Assembly: GCA_035556555.1 (NCBI GenBank)
Contig: DATMES010000001.1
Location: 186,001 to 250,000, forward strand
Direction of reading: 5' to 3'
DNA from: Frankiaceae bacterium
GTDB lineage: Bacteria > Actinomycetota > Actinomycetes > BP-191
DNA length: 64,000 bases
Shown: positions 15,124-24,287 of the stretch, in pieces
Numbering within the stretch: position 1 is the first letter of the stretch
Layout of the letters: each line of letters starts with the position of its first letter
Position numbers and translations under genes: made by a program
The notes under the pieces: model-generated
Told to the model about the DNA's origin: nothing
Databases searched by the model: none
What the model saw: only the letters and a program-made list of their open reading frames with translations

Positions 15124-16275
15124 TCAGACGAACGCGCTCTCGCCGGTGATCGCGCGGCCGATGAGCAGCTTCTGGATCTGCGACGTGCCCTCGTACAGCG
15201 TCGTCACGCGCGCGTCGCGCAGCAGCTTGCCGACGACGAACTCGTCCACGTAGCCGTACCCGCCGTGCACCTGGACGGCGGCGTTGGCGGCGCGGACGGC
15301 GGCCTCCGACGCGAAGTACTTCGCCATCGACGACTCGAGCGTGTGCTTCTCGCCGCGCTGCTTCTTGTCGGCCACCTGCCACGTCAGCAGCCGCGCCGCG
15401 GACACGTCCACGGCGGTGTCGGCGATGAGCTCCTGGATGAGCTGGAACGACGCGATCGGCTTCCCGAACTGCCTGCGCTGCAACGAGTACGCCGTCATGA
15501 CGTCGAGGCAGCGCTGCGCGAGACCGGTGCATGACGCGGCGAGCGAGAAGCGTCCGTCGTCCAGCGCCGACAGCGCGACCTTGATGCCGTCGCCCTCGTT
15601 GCCGAGCAGCGCGTCGGCGGGCACCCGTACGCCGTCGAGCGTGACCTCCGCGGTGTCGCAGGCGCGGATGCCGAGCTTGCCGTGCACCGGCACGGTCGAC
15701 CACCCCGGCAGCGACGTGTCGACGAGGAACGCGCTGACGCCCTTCGCCCCAGGACCCCCGGTCCGCGCCATGACCAGCGCGACGCCGGCGATGCCGCCGT
15801 TGGTGATGAACATCTTGCGGCCGTCGAGGACGTACGAGTCGCCGTCGCGCCGCGCGGTCGACTGCAGCGACGCCGGGTCGCTGCCGTGGTCGGGCTCGGT
15901 GAGGCAGAAGCAGCCGAGCGCCTCGCCGGTCGCCATGAGCGGCAGCCACCGCGCCTTCTGCTCGTCCGTCCCCCAGCGCACGACCGATCCGGCGACGAGG
16001 CCGAGGTGCACGGAGACGATGGAGCGCACGTTCGCGTCGCCGCGGCCGAGCTCCTCGACGAGCAGGCCGTACGACATCGGGTCGGCTCCCCCGCCGCCGT
16101 ACTCGACGGGGATCGTCAGCCCGATCCAGCCGGTCTGCCGCAGGCCGTCGAGCGCCTCCTGGGGGAAGCGCTCGAGGCGGTCGTTCTCCTGCGCGCGCGG
16201 CACGACGACGTCGTCGACCCAGCGGCGGAACGCGTCCCGCGCCGCGCGCTGCTCGTCGGTCAGCGTGAGGTCCAC
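15124..16275 (-). CDS. Acyl-CoA dehydrogenase
   Basis: A flavoprotein of 383 residues that oxidises acyl-CoA to trans-2-enoyl-CoA and passes electrons to ETF. The signatures are FCLTEPDHGSDPASLQSTA (about 125-143), the second family pattern QVHGGYGYVDEFVVGKLLRDARV, and the catalytic glutamate region TTLYEGTSQIQKLLIGRAI. It starts at GTG 16275, with GGGGAG overlapping the end of the upstream enoyl-CoA hydratase gene, so the two beta-oxidation enzymes form one operon. Chain-length specificity cannot be told. Confidence 0.95.
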   Translation of the reverse strand: MDLTLTDEQRAARDAFRRWVDDVVVPRAQENDRLERFPQEALDGLRQTGWIGLTIPVEYGGGGADPMSYGLLVEELGRGDANVRSIVSVHLGLVAGSVVRWGTDEQKARWLPLMATGEALGCFCLTEPDHGSDPASLQSTARRDGDSYVLDGRKMFITNGGIAGVALVMARTGGPGAKGVSAFLVDTSLPGWSTVPVHGKLGIRACDTAEVTLDGVRVPADALLGNEGDGIKVALSALDDGRFSLAASCTGLAQRCLDVMTAYSLQRRQFGKPIASFQLIQELIADTAVDVSAARLLTWQVADKKQRGEKHTLESSMAKYFASEAAVRAANAAVQVHGGYGYVDEFVVGKLLRDARVTTLYEGTSQIQKLLIGRAITGESAFV

Positions 16276-16277
16276 GT

Positions 16278-17063
16278 CTACTCCCCGATCCCTGCCAGGT
16301 CGCGCAGCCTGCGCAGCTGCGCGGCGCGCTCGTACGACCGCTGCTCCTCGAGGCTCCGCAGCCGCGCGCCGAGCAGCAGCGCCTTGGTCTCGACGGCGGC
16401 GTCGCGCGGCGCCGCGAGCAGCGCGGACACGAGGTCGGCCACCGTCGCGTCCAGGGAGTCCCGTGGCACGACGACGTTGGCGATGCCCATCGCGTACGCC
16501 TCCTCCGCGCCGATGCGACGGCCGGTGACGCAGACCTCCAGCGCGCGCGAGTAGCCGGCCAGCGCGGCGAGCAGACCGGTGCCGCCGAGGTCGGGCACGA
16601 TGCCGCGCGTCACCTCCGCCATCGTGAACGTCGCGTCGTCGGCGCAGACCCGGAAGTCGGCCGCGAGCGCGAGCTGGAACCCCGCCCCCACCGCGTGCCC
16701 GCGCACCGCCGCGACGGTCAGCAGATCGGGCCGCAGCAGCCAGGTGAACGCCTCCTGGAACGCCGCGATCGTCGCGTCCGCCTCGTCGTCGGACGCGCGC
16801 GCGATGTCGACGAACGACGGCGCGCCGGGGATGCCCTCGGGCGTGAACATCTGCAGGTCGAGACCCGCCGAGAACGACGGCCCCTCGCCGCGGACGACGA
16901 CGACGCGGACGTCGCCGGACAGCTCGCGGCCGAGCCGCGCGAGGGCCGTCCACATCGCGGGCGTCTGGGCGTTGCGGCGTTCGGGGCGGTTGAGCGTCAG
17001 CGTCGCCACGCCGCCGTCCACGGCGAGCAGCAGGCCTGCGTCCGCGAGCTCCTCAGGGGTCAT
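16278..17063 (-). CDS. Enoyl-CoA hydratase/isomerase family protein
   Basis: A crotonase-fold enzyme of 261 residues. It has TLNRPERRNAQTPAMWTAL (about 22-40), an oxyanion-hole pattern SFSAGLDLQMF (about 64-74), and the second oxyanion segment AAVRGHAVGAGFQLALAADFRV. The catalytic glutamate region reads FTMAEVTRGIVPDLGGTGLL, where the typical hydratase Glu is replaced in part by VPDLGG. This is usual for hydratases and isomerases of the EchA19/21 type. It works with the acyl-CoA dehydrogenase downstream in beta-oxidation. The start is ATG 17063. Confidence 0.92.
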   Translation of the reverse strand: MTPEELADAGLLLAVDGGVATLTLNRPERRNAQTPAMWTALARLGRELSGDVRVVVVRGEGPSFSAGLDLQMFTPEGIPGAPSFVDIARASDDEADATIAAFQEAFTWLLRPDLLTVAAVRGHAVGAGFQLALAADFRVCADDATFTMAEVTRGIVPDLGGTGLLAALAGYSRALEVCVTGRRIGAEEAYAMGIANVVVPRDSLDATVADLVSALLAAPRDAAVETKALLLGARLRSLEEQRSYERAAQLRRLRDLAGIGE

Positions 17064-17133
17064 CGGGCCATCCAACACCACCGCGGGCCGCCCCCCGAGA
17101 TGGGGAACGGCCCGCGGTGCGATGTGCGACGGA

Positions 17134-17505
17134 CTAGCCGCCGGTGACCTTCTTCGCGGCCCGCTTGACGGCCTTGACCGCCGAAGCGCCGGGCCCGGTG
17201 GACTTCGCCGGGGCCTTGGCGGCCGCCTTGAGTGCCGACGACGACGCCGCGGGCTTCCCCGCGGGCCGAGCCGTGCCTGCGGACTTGCGCGCCGCCGTCG
17301 CCTTGGCGGCCGGCTTCGCGGCGGGTGCGGTGCCGTCGACGAGCACCGCGTTCGCGGCGTTCTTGCGGACCGACTCGATGCCGGCCATGGCCTTGGCCCT
17401 GGTCTCGTAGGCCTCCGAGGTCGCGATGACCTGGCCGTTGGTGGCGACGAGGTTGAACCGGAACTTCCCGGTCGTCCCCTTCTTGAGCACGTACTTCGCG
17501 GGCAC
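17134..17505 (-). CDS. DUF1508 domain protein with Lys/Ala-rich tail
   Basis: A 123-residue protein with two parts. Residues 1-50 (VPAKYVLKKGTTGKFRFNLVATNGQVIATSEAYETRAKAMAGIESVRKNA) are a YegP-type DUF1508 domain, a small alpha-beta fold. Residues 60-123 are an unordered Ala, Pro, Lys and Arg tail (PAAKPAAKATAARKSA..KAVKRAAKKVTGG) like that of histone H1 or mycobacterial HupB. The tail probably binds nucleic acid. It lies 27 bp downstream of the pure Lys/Ala-repeat gene, so the two are probably co-transcribed. The start is GTG 17505. Confidence 0.8.
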   Translation of the reverse strand: MPAKYVLKKGTTGKFRFNLVATNGQVIATSEAYETRAKAMAGIESVRKNAANAVLVDGTAPAAKPAAKATAARKSAGTARPAGKPAASSSALKAAAKAPAKSTGPGASAVKAVKRAAKKVTGG

Positions 17506-17532
17506 GATGGCGTCCTAACGTTGCCGGGCTGG

Positions 17533-17892
17533 TCAGCCCTTCTTGGCCGTCGCCTTCTTGGCGGCGGTCTTCTTGGCCGCGGGCTTCTTCGCCGCGGTCG
17601 TCTTCTTCGCGGCCGGCTTCTTGGCCGCGGTGGTCTTCTTGGCGGCGGGCTTCTTCGCCGCAGTCGTCTTCTTCGCGGCCGGCTTCTTCGCCGCCGTCTT
17701 CTTGGCCGCCGGCTTCGCCGCGGTCGTCTTCTTCGCGGCGGGCTTCTTCGCCGCCGTCGTCTTCTTCGCGGCGGGCTTCGCGGCCGCAGTCTTCTTGGCG
17801 GCCGGCTTCTTCGCAGCCGACTTCTTCGCGGCCGGCTTGGCGGCAGTCTTCTTCGCTGCCGGCTTCGCCGCCTTCTTCGCAGGTGCGGGCAC
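17533..17892 (-). CDS. Histone H1-like Lys/Ala/Pro repeat protein
   Basis: A 119-residue protein made almost entirely of repeats such as AAKKPAAKKTT, with no globular domain. About 40 percent is lysine. It resembles the C-terminal tail of eukaryotic histone H1, Chlamydia Hc1 and actinobacterial HupB, so it probably binds DNA and compacts the nucleoid. GTG 17892 (VPAPAKKAAKPAAKK) has a strong GGAGG ribosome site. A start further upstream at 17991 would add an unrelated segment without a site. The antisense frame encodes a hydrophobic repeat and is considered spurious. The DNA repeats make copy-number change likely. Confidence 0.78.
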   Translation of the reverse strand: MPAPAKKAAKPAAKKTAAKPAAKKSAAKKPAAKKTAAAKPAAKKTTAAKKPAAKKTTAAKPAAKKTAAKKPAAKKTTAAKKPAAKKTTAAKKPAAKKTTAAKKPAAKKTAAKKATAKKG

Positions 17893-17971
17893 CGCAACCT
17901 CCTCGACCGTTGAGAGACGGGTTGTCTCCCTCACGCGAAATTCTGGCGGCAGAGTGGGCCGTGATCGGGGA

Positions 17972-18000
17972 CGACACGCCGTACGCCGCACGGCGTGTCG
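17972..18000. promoter_or_regulatory. 11-bp perfect inverted repeat upstream of the H1-like gene
   Basis: CGACACGCCGT (17972-17982) and ACGGCGTGTCG (17990-18000) are perfect complements around a 7-nt spacer. The site lies about 80 bp upstream of the H1-like gene start, between it and the small HTH gene. It could be an operator or an mRNA hairpin. No poly-U run follows on either strand. Confidence 0.45.
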
Positions 18001-18048
18001 CCGATGCTGGAACGCGCTCTCCGACTGTGTTAGTGGAGGTGGGCAGCC

Positions 18049-18074
18049 CGAAACCCGTTGCGCCGCAACGGTTT
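18049..18074 (-). terminator. Hairpin downstream of the small HTH gene
   Basis: GAAACCCGTTGCG and CGCAACGGTTTC pair over 12 bp with one bulged C. It starts 11 bp after the stop codon of the HTH gene at 18085 on the minus strand. This is a likely intrinsic-type terminator without a U tract, as is common in high-GC actinomycetes. Confidence 0.5.
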
Positions 18075-18084
18075 CAGGACAGTG

Positions 18085-18300
18085 TTACTTCTTGCCCTTG
18101 GCGCGCGTGGCACCACCGCGACCGCGCAACGTCGCACCCGACTCGCTGAGCATCCGGTGCACGAAGCCGTAGGAACGCCCTGACGACGCGGCCAGCGTGC
18201 GGATGCTCTGACCCCCGTCGTACTTCTTGCGCAGGTCCGACGCGAGCTTGTCGCGCTCCGCCCCCGTGACCCTGCTGCCCTTCTTCAGAGCGTCAGCCAC
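18085..18300 (-). CDS. Small helix-turn-helix DNA-binding protein
   Basis: A 71-residue basic protein. The helix-turn-helix is GQSIRTLAASSGRSYGFVHRMLSESGATL (about 30-58), followed by an RGRGGATRAKGKK tail. Nearly identical small HTH proteins (SIR-LA-GRSYGFVHRMLSE-G) are widespread and well conserved in actinomycetes, where their targets are, to my knowledge, not established. The start is GTG 18300. It forms a minus-strand group with the H1-like and DUF1508 genes, all small and basic, which suggests a nucleoid-related function. Confidence 0.82.
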   Translation of the reverse strand: MADALKKGSRVTGAERDKLASDLRKKYDGGQSIRTLAASSGRSYGFVHRMLSESGATLRGRGGATRAKGKK

Positions 18301-18372
18301 GACGTCCTCCGGTTCGCCTCGTGCGCCAGTTGGTGATCATGTTCCCCCCGCACCTACCCGCGCATCGCCGCG

Positions 18373-19173
18373 TCATTCACGCCACTGGTAGGTGACCGCG
18401 GTGTACGCCGTCGCGAAGCCGAGCCACGACCAGAACCGTTCGACCGCCCCGCCCGCCTCCGCCGCGAGCCAGACGACCCGCGCGCCGCGCGTCAGACACC
18501 GCGCCGCGACGGCGCTGCCGAGCGCCCGGCCGAGCCGGTGCCCGCGCGACTCCTGGCGCACGCCGGTGTCGGTGACGTACGCGAGGTCGCCCTGCACGAA
18601 CGCGAACGCCGCCCCCGCCACCTCTCCCCCGTCCTCCGCGACGACGGCCTCGACGCGCGGGTCGTCGAGGCGGTGGCCGAGCACCTCGGCGAGCGAGCGC
18701 TCGACGCCGGCGGCGTAACCGAAGGCATCGCCGAGCACCGTCGCGATCACCGCGGGGTCGTCGCGGTCGGAGACGGGGCGCGTGAGGATGCCGGGCTCCC
18801 CGTCGAGCAGCGCCGTACGGTCGGCGAGCAGCATGACCGCCGACTCCTCGACGGCCTCGTAGCCGCTCTCCTCCGCGACGACCGACAGCTCGGGCAGGCA
18901 CGACGGCGAGTCGAGCAGGATGACCGGCGCCAGCTCGGCCTCCGCCCAGACCTCGGGCAGCCGCGCGAGCGTCGCCTCCGCGACGGCCGGCGAGCCGGTC
19001 ATCGTGCCGGCGAAGTTGGCCGTGGCGAACGGCGCGTCGGGGTTGAGCACGACGCGCGCGGCGCCGACGCGGAACACGCTGCCGTAGCGGATCGCCCCGA
19101 ACGCGCGCTGCTGCTCCTCCACCCGCGCGGCGAGCGTCGCGACGGCGGCGTCGGAGAGGTCGAGGTCGGGCAC
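18373..19173 (-). CDS. GNAT-family N-acetyltransferase
   Basis: A 266-residue protein with a C-terminal GNAT domain. The acetyl-CoA loop is RQESRGHRLGRALGSAVAARCL (about 210-231), preceded by the strand LAYVTDTGV and followed by VVWLAAEAGGAVERFWSWLGF. The N-terminal ~120 residues (AFGAIRYGSVFRVGAARVVLNPD..) look like a second, degenerate acetyltransferase half, as in other tandem GNAT proteins. The substrate is unknown. The start is GTG 19173. A divergent membrane-protein gene begins at 19220, so both promoters lie in the 46-bp gap. Confidence 0.78.
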   Translation of the reverse strand: MPDLDLSDAAVATLAARVEEQQRAFGAIRYGSVFRVGAARVVLNPDAPFATANFAGTMTGSPAVAEATLARLPEVWAEAELAPVILLDSPSCLPELSVVAEESGYEAVEESAVMLLADRTALLDGEPGILTRPVSDRDDPAVIATVLGDAFGYAAGVERSLAEVLGHRLDDPRVEAVVAEDGGEVAGAAFAFVQGDLAYVTDTGVRQESRGHRLGRALGSAVAARCLTRGARVVWLAAEAGGAVERFWSWLGFATAYTAVTYQWRE

Positions 19174-19219
19174 GAGCCCATCGTCACCCGGCGCCGCGCG
19201 GGCCGCTACCGTAGCCGCG

Positions 19220-20509
19220 ATGTCCGCCACCGGGGAACGCCGCGCCACCGACGCTCTCGCGTGGCTGCTGCTCGGCGTGACGGGCATCGGGCTGGCGATC
19301 CTGGCGCGCGAGGCGGGCATGCGCGTGGGCGTGCCCGGAGCGCCGTTCACCGGCGAGTACCGGCTCAAGGTCGAGGTCGGCACGGTGCTCGCGCCGGCCG
19401 TCGCCGTAGCGGTGCTGGCGGCGACGCGCGCGGGGCTGTTCGAACGCCTCGGCTGGCGCCGGCTCCTCGTCCTCTCGTGGCTCGCCGCGCTCGCGTGGGC
19501 GCTCGCGCTCGCGGTCGTCGACGGCGGCAACGGGCTCGCGTACCCCATCGCCAACCCCGACGAGTACCTGCGCGACGTGCCCGCCGTCGGCGACGACCCC
19601 GTGGGGTACGTCCGCGACTTCGTCCGCGATGCCCCCGGCTACTCCGTCGCGACCCGCAACCACCCGCCCGCGCCCGTGCTGCTGCTCTGGCTGCTCGGCA
19701 AGCTCGGCATCACGCGCCCCTCGCTCATCGGCGTCGTCGTCACCGCGCTCGGCTGCCTGCACGTGCCCGCAGTCGCGGCCGCGGTGCGCTCGCTCTGCGG
19801 CGAGGTCGCGACGCGACGGCTCCTGCCGGTGCTGGTGCTGGCGCCGTACGCCGTCTGGGTCGCGGTCTCCATGGACGGCGTGACGGCGGCGCTGACGGCG
19901 CTGTTCGTGGCGCTCGGCGTCGTCGCGTCGGAGCCTGGCCGAACGCCGCGCTGGGCCATCTCGTCGGGCGTCGCGCTCGGCATCGCGTCGCTGTTCTCGT
20001 ACTCCGTCGGGTGGCTCGCCGCGATCCCGCTCGTCGTCTGCTTCATCCGCCGGCGCGCGACGACGATCGCGTTCATCGGCACCGGCGCGCTGGTGCCGTT
20101 CGCGCTCGCGCGGGTCATGGGCTTCGACTGGCCCGCGGGGCTCACCGTCGCGCAGGCCGACTGGTCGGTACGCATCGGCCCGCACCGGTCGTGGCTGCTC
20201 TGGGCGGTGCTCGACCTTGTCGTGCTCGTCGTCGCCTGCGGACCGCACGTCGTCACGGCGGCGCGGCGCATCCGCCGTACGCCGGGGTGGCCGTTCCTCG
20301 TGGGAGCGGGCATCGGCGTGGGTTTCGCCATCGGTTCGGGCCTGGCCCGCGGCGAGGTCGAACGATCGTGGCTGCCGTTCTTCCCGTGGCTGCTCGTGCC
20401 GGTGACCGGCGACGACGACGGCGAGCCCGCCCGGCCTTCGCTGCTGCTGCTCGCGCTCGGTGCCGCCGCCGCCGTGGTGCTGGAGTCGGTGCTGCGTTCG
20501 GCCTGGTAG
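19220..20509 (+). CDS. Polytopic membrane protein, GT-C glycosyltransferase-like
   Basis: A 429-residue membrane protein with about 10-11 hydrophobic helices. The segment YSVATRNHPPAPVLLLWLLGKLG (about 139-161) resembles the HPPG region of GT-C glycosyltransferases (GT39/GT87), and acidic residues PNPDEYLRD and FTGEYRLKVE lie on predicted external loops. This suggests transfer of a sugar from a polyprenyl carrier, but the match is weak and it could be a membrane protein of unknown role. It starts at ATG 19220 and stands alone on the plus strand. Confidence 0.6.
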   Translation: MSATGERRATDALAWLLLGVTGIGLAILAREAGMRVGVPGAPFTGEYRLKVEVGTVLAPAVAVAVLAATRAGLFERLGWRRLLVLSWLAALAWALALAVVDGGNGLAYPIANPDEYLRDVPAVGDDPVGYVRDFVRDAPGYSVATRNHPPAPVLLLWLLGKLGITRPSLIGVVVTALGCLHVPAVAAAVRSLCGEVATRRLLPVLVLAPYAVWVAVSMDGVTAALTALFVALGVVASEPGRTPRWAISSGVALGIASLFSYSVGWLAAIPLVVCFIRRRATTIAFIGTGALVPFALARVMGFDWPAGLTVAQADWSVRIGPHRSWLLWAVLDLVVLVVACGPHVVTAARRIRRTPGWPFLVGAGIGVGFAIGSGLARGEVERSWLPFFPWLLVPVTGDDDGEPARPSLLLLALGAAAAVVLESVLRSAW

Positions 20510-20558
20510 GTCCCCGCGAAGGATCGCGCCGGGTCGCGCGTATGGAGGGGTACCGCAT

Positions 20559-20585
20559 CGCCGCCGTTCTTCGGCAACGGCGGCG
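20559..20585. terminator. Bidirectional hairpin between convergent genes
   Basis: CGCCGCCGTT (20559-20568) pairs perfectly with AACGGCGGCG (20576-20585) across a 7-nt loop. It lies between the converging ends of the membrane-protein gene and the ABC-F gene, so it probably stops transcription on both strands. It has no U tract. Confidence 0.55.
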
Positions 20586-20683
20586 GTGCGGACCTTCCCG
20601 AACGGGCCCCTCTCGTTCTCCGCAGTCCGGTCGCCGATCCCGCGCGTGATGATCTTCACAGAACGCGCGTCGCCGCCCGGCTC

Positions 20684-22279
<1,596 letters not shown>

Positions 22280-22295
22280 GCCGCCAGGTTACGGG

Positions 22296-22670
22296 TCAGT
22301 CCGTGACCAGGCAGAACGGGTGCCCGGCCGGGTCCGCGTAGACCCGCCACGGGGAGCCGTCGCCGGGGTGCAGGTCGCTGCGTACCTCGCCCCCGAGAGC
22401 GAGCACCAGCTCCTCCGCGGCGCCGATGTCGTCGACCTTGACGTCGAGGTGCAGCTGCTGGGGTCGCGTCGCGTTGGGCGGGCGGTGCTTCTCCACCTTC
22501 TGGAACGCCACCGACACCCCGCCCTGCATCGGCTCCAGCTGCCACCAGTCCTCCTCCTTCGAGGCGACCGGCAGGTCGAGCAGCGTCCCCCAGAACTCCG
22601 CCAGCGCGGCCGGCGCGTGGCAGTCGAGCACGACCGTCGTCAGCGTGCCGGTGCGGGGCGGCGCGGTCAC
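22296..22670 (-). CDS. VOC/glyoxalase superfamily protein
   Basis: A 124-residue single-domain VOC protein with two beta-alpha-beta-beta-beta units. Segments VLDCHAPAALAEFWGTLLDLPV, LHLDVKVDDIGAAEELVLALG and VYADPAGHPFCLVTD are typical of the bleomycin-resistance and glyoxalase-like group. Metal-ligand positions (D/H in LDCHA, H in LHLDV, E absent at the last position) are only partly canonical, so the activity is uncertain. The chosen start GTG 22670 overlaps the stop of the short upstream gene by GTGA, showing one operon. Confidence 0.8.
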   Translation of the reverse strand: MTAPPRTGTLTTVVLDCHAPAALAEFWGTLLDLPVASKEEDWWQLEPMQGGVSVAFQKVEKHRPPNATRPQQLHLDVKVDDIGAAEELVLALGGEVRSDLHPGDGSPWRVYADPAGHPFCLVTD

Positions 22671-22843
22671 GCCTGGCACCCGACGGGCGCGGCCGGGCGG
22701 TGCAGCACGGTCGCCCGCAGGCTGCGCGCGACGCGCTGGGTGGTGCGCGGCGCCGTGCGGTCGGCGCGGCTCGCGGCGCGGTTGTGGACCGCGGCGGCCC
22801 TGCGCAGGTCGGCTCCGTGCTCGTACGCGATCTCCTCGAACAT
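22667..22843 (-). CDS. Small basic protein of unknown function
   Basis: A 58-residue protein (MFEEIAYEHGADLRRAAAVHNRAASRADRTAPRTTQRVAR...). It is Arg- and Ala-rich, with a probable N-terminal amphipathic helix. It has no membrane segment or recognised domain. The reading frame is supported by the 4-bp GTGA overlap with the VOC gene and by its ATG lying just inside a divergent promoter region shared with the CGNR regulator. Small proteins of this general type are common in actinomycetes, but I cannot assign a function. Confidence 0.55.
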   Translation of the reverse strand: MFEEIAYEHGADLRRAAAVHNRAASRADRTAPRTTQRVARSLRATVLHRPAAPVGCQA

Positions 22844-22930
22844 CGTGGGCTCCTTCGCCTCGTAACCAACGTCTTCATCTTGCCGGTTACAGACTCTGGT
22901 GTCAACCACCAAAACGTTTACACTGGTGTC
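22844..22930. promoter_or_regulatory. Divergent promoter and candidate operator of the CGNR gene
   Basis: The gap is AT-richer than its surroundings. CTGGTGTC occurs twice in direct orientation (22896-22903 and 22923-22930), and GGTGTCAACCACC (22898-22910) is a short palindrome. TTTACACT (22918-22925) resembles a -10 box close to GTG 22931, which would give a nearly leaderless mRNA. The repeats are candidate sites for autoregulation by the CGNR protein; this is inference. Confidence 0.45.
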
Positions 22931-23395
22931 GTGAGCATCGACCAGCTCGTGGACTTCCTCAACACGTACGACCCCGGGTCGGACACCGAGGAGCTGCCCG
23001 ACGACGCCGCGGCGCGGGCGTGGTTCGCGGCGCGCGGCCTCGCCGCCGAGGGCCTCGCGGCGGCCGAGGCGCGGCAGGTCAGGACCGAGCTGCGCGACGC
23101 GGCCGAGGGACGCACTCCCCCGACGGCCGCCCTGCGTCACGTGCCGCTCTGCGCGTGCGTCGAGGACGGCGAGCTGGTGCTCACGTCGGGGCACCCGCTG
23201 GGGCCGCTCGTCGCCACCGCGGTGCGGCTGGCGTTCGAGGGGCGGTGGGACCGGCTCAAGCTCTGCGACGCCGAGACGTGCAGGTACGCGTTCTACGACG
23301 GCTCCCGCAACCGCTCGGGCCGCTGGTGCAGCATGGCGTCGTGCGGGAACCGCGCGAAGACACGGGCGTTCCGCGAACGTCACCGATCGGGGTAG
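22931..23395 (+). CDS. CGNR zinc-finger protein, ABATE-domain regulator
   Basis: A 154-residue protein. An N-terminal ABATE-like region (VSIDQLVDFLNTYDPGSDTEELPDDAAARAWFAARGL) is followed by a C-terminal CGNR zinc finger (LKLCDAETCRYAFYDGSRNRSGRWCSMASCGNRAKTRAFRER, about 107-149), with four cysteines in a C-x4-C...C-x4-C layout and the signature CGNR. Such proteins are thought to be DNA-binding regulators. It starts at GTG 22931 right after a -10-like sequence. It is divergent from the small basic protein and the VOC protein, which it may control. Confidence 0.88.
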   Translation: MSIDQLVDFLNTYDPGSDTEELPDDAAARAWFAARGLAAEGLAAAEARQVRTELRDAAEGRTPPTAALRHVPLCACVEDGELVLTSGHPLGPLVATAVRLAFEGRWDRLKLCDAETCRYAFYDGSRNRSGRWCSMASCGNRAKTRAFRERHRSG

Positions 23396-23425
23396 CGGCG
23401 TACCAAGATCGGGTATGCGCCTCCC

Positions 23426-24286
23426 GTGGACTTCAACGACGACGTCGGTCTCGACACCTCGCAGGTCAGTGACGTACGCGGCCGCAAGATGGGCGGCGCG
23501 GCGATCGGCGGCGGCGTCAGCCTCATCGGCCTGATCATCGCGCTCGTTCTCGGCGTGAACCCCGGCGACCTCGTCGGCGGCGGGTCCGCGGGCGTGCAGA
23601 GCGGGCCGGTGCCGGCGTCGGACCTGCGGGAACGGTGCCGTACGGGCGCCGACGCCGAGGAGCACCAGGACTGCCGCATCGTCGCGGTCGTCAACAGCGT
23701 GCAGAAGTACTGGGACGGCGCGATGCGGCAGTACGAGCAGGCGCAGACGCAACTGTTCAACGAGGCCACGAACACCGGCTGCGGCCACGCGACGTCGGCG
23801 GTCGGGCCGTTCTACTGCCCCGCCGACTCGACCGTCTACCTGGACCTCGGGTTCTTCTCGGCGATGAAGACGCAGCTCGGCGCGCAGGGCGGGGAGTTCG
23901 CGCAGGCGTACGTCGTCGCGCACGAGTACGGCCACCACGTGCAGAACGTCCTCGGCGCCACCGACCGCGTCGCGCGCTCGCGCGAGAGCGGGCCGAAGTC
24001 GCCTTCCGTCCGGCTCGAGCTGCAGGCCGACTGCTACGCCGGCGTCTGGGCCGCCAACGCCGTCGAGACCGGCTTCATCGCGAACCTCTCCCGCGCGGAC
24101 ATCGACGACGGCCTCGACGCCGCCGCGTCCGTCGGCGACGACCGCATCCAGGAGCGTGCGCAGGGCCGCGTCGACCCCGAGTCGTGGACGCACGGGTCGT
24201 CGGAGCAGCGGCAGGTGTGGTTCCTGCGCGGGTACGAGAGCGGGTCGCCGCGGCAGTGCGACACGTTCGCCGCGAACGCGCTGTAG
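23426..24286 (+). CDS. Neutral zinc metallopeptidase, YpfJ type
   Basis: A membrane-anchored metallopeptidase of 286 residues. It has a short cytoplasmic part, one helix (GGGVSLIGLIIALVLGVNPGDL, about 28-49) and an external catalytic domain with the zinc-binding HEYGHHVQNVLG (about 171-182). A downstream LELQADCYAGVWA supplies the third ligand region. Cysteines (ERCRTG, EDCRIV-like, GCGHA, YCPAD) fit an extracytoplasmic location. The substrate is unknown. The start is GTG 23426 (VDFNDDVGLDTSQVSDVRGRK), as in other members of this family. Confidence 0.9.
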   Translation: MDFNDDVGLDTSQVSDVRGRKMGGAAIGGGVSLIGLIIALVLGVNPGDLVGGGSAGVQSGPVPASDLRERCRTGADAEEHQDCRIVAVVNSVQKYWDGAMRQYEQAQTQLFNEATNTGCGHATSAVGPFYCPADSTVYLDLGFFSAMKTQLGAQGGEFAQAYVVAHEYGHHVQNVLGATDRVARSRESGPKSPSVRLELQADCYAGVWAANAVETGFIANLSRADIDDGLDAAASVGDDRIQERAQGRVDPESWTHGSSEQRQVWFLRGYESGSPRQCDTFAANAL

Positions 24287-24287
24287 G

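Noticed and set aside
17533-17892. CRISPR array
   Set aside because: The short tandem DNA repeats here are codons of a Lys/Ala repeat protein; there are no regular unique spacers. No other regularly spaced direct repeats were seen in the window.
17543-18172. A plus-strand frame coding FFAAGF-type hydrophobic repeats
   Set aside because: It is the exact antisense of the Lys/Ala repeat gene. The minus strand has a strong ribosome site and a known protein type, and the hydrophobic repeat has no precedent or start signal.
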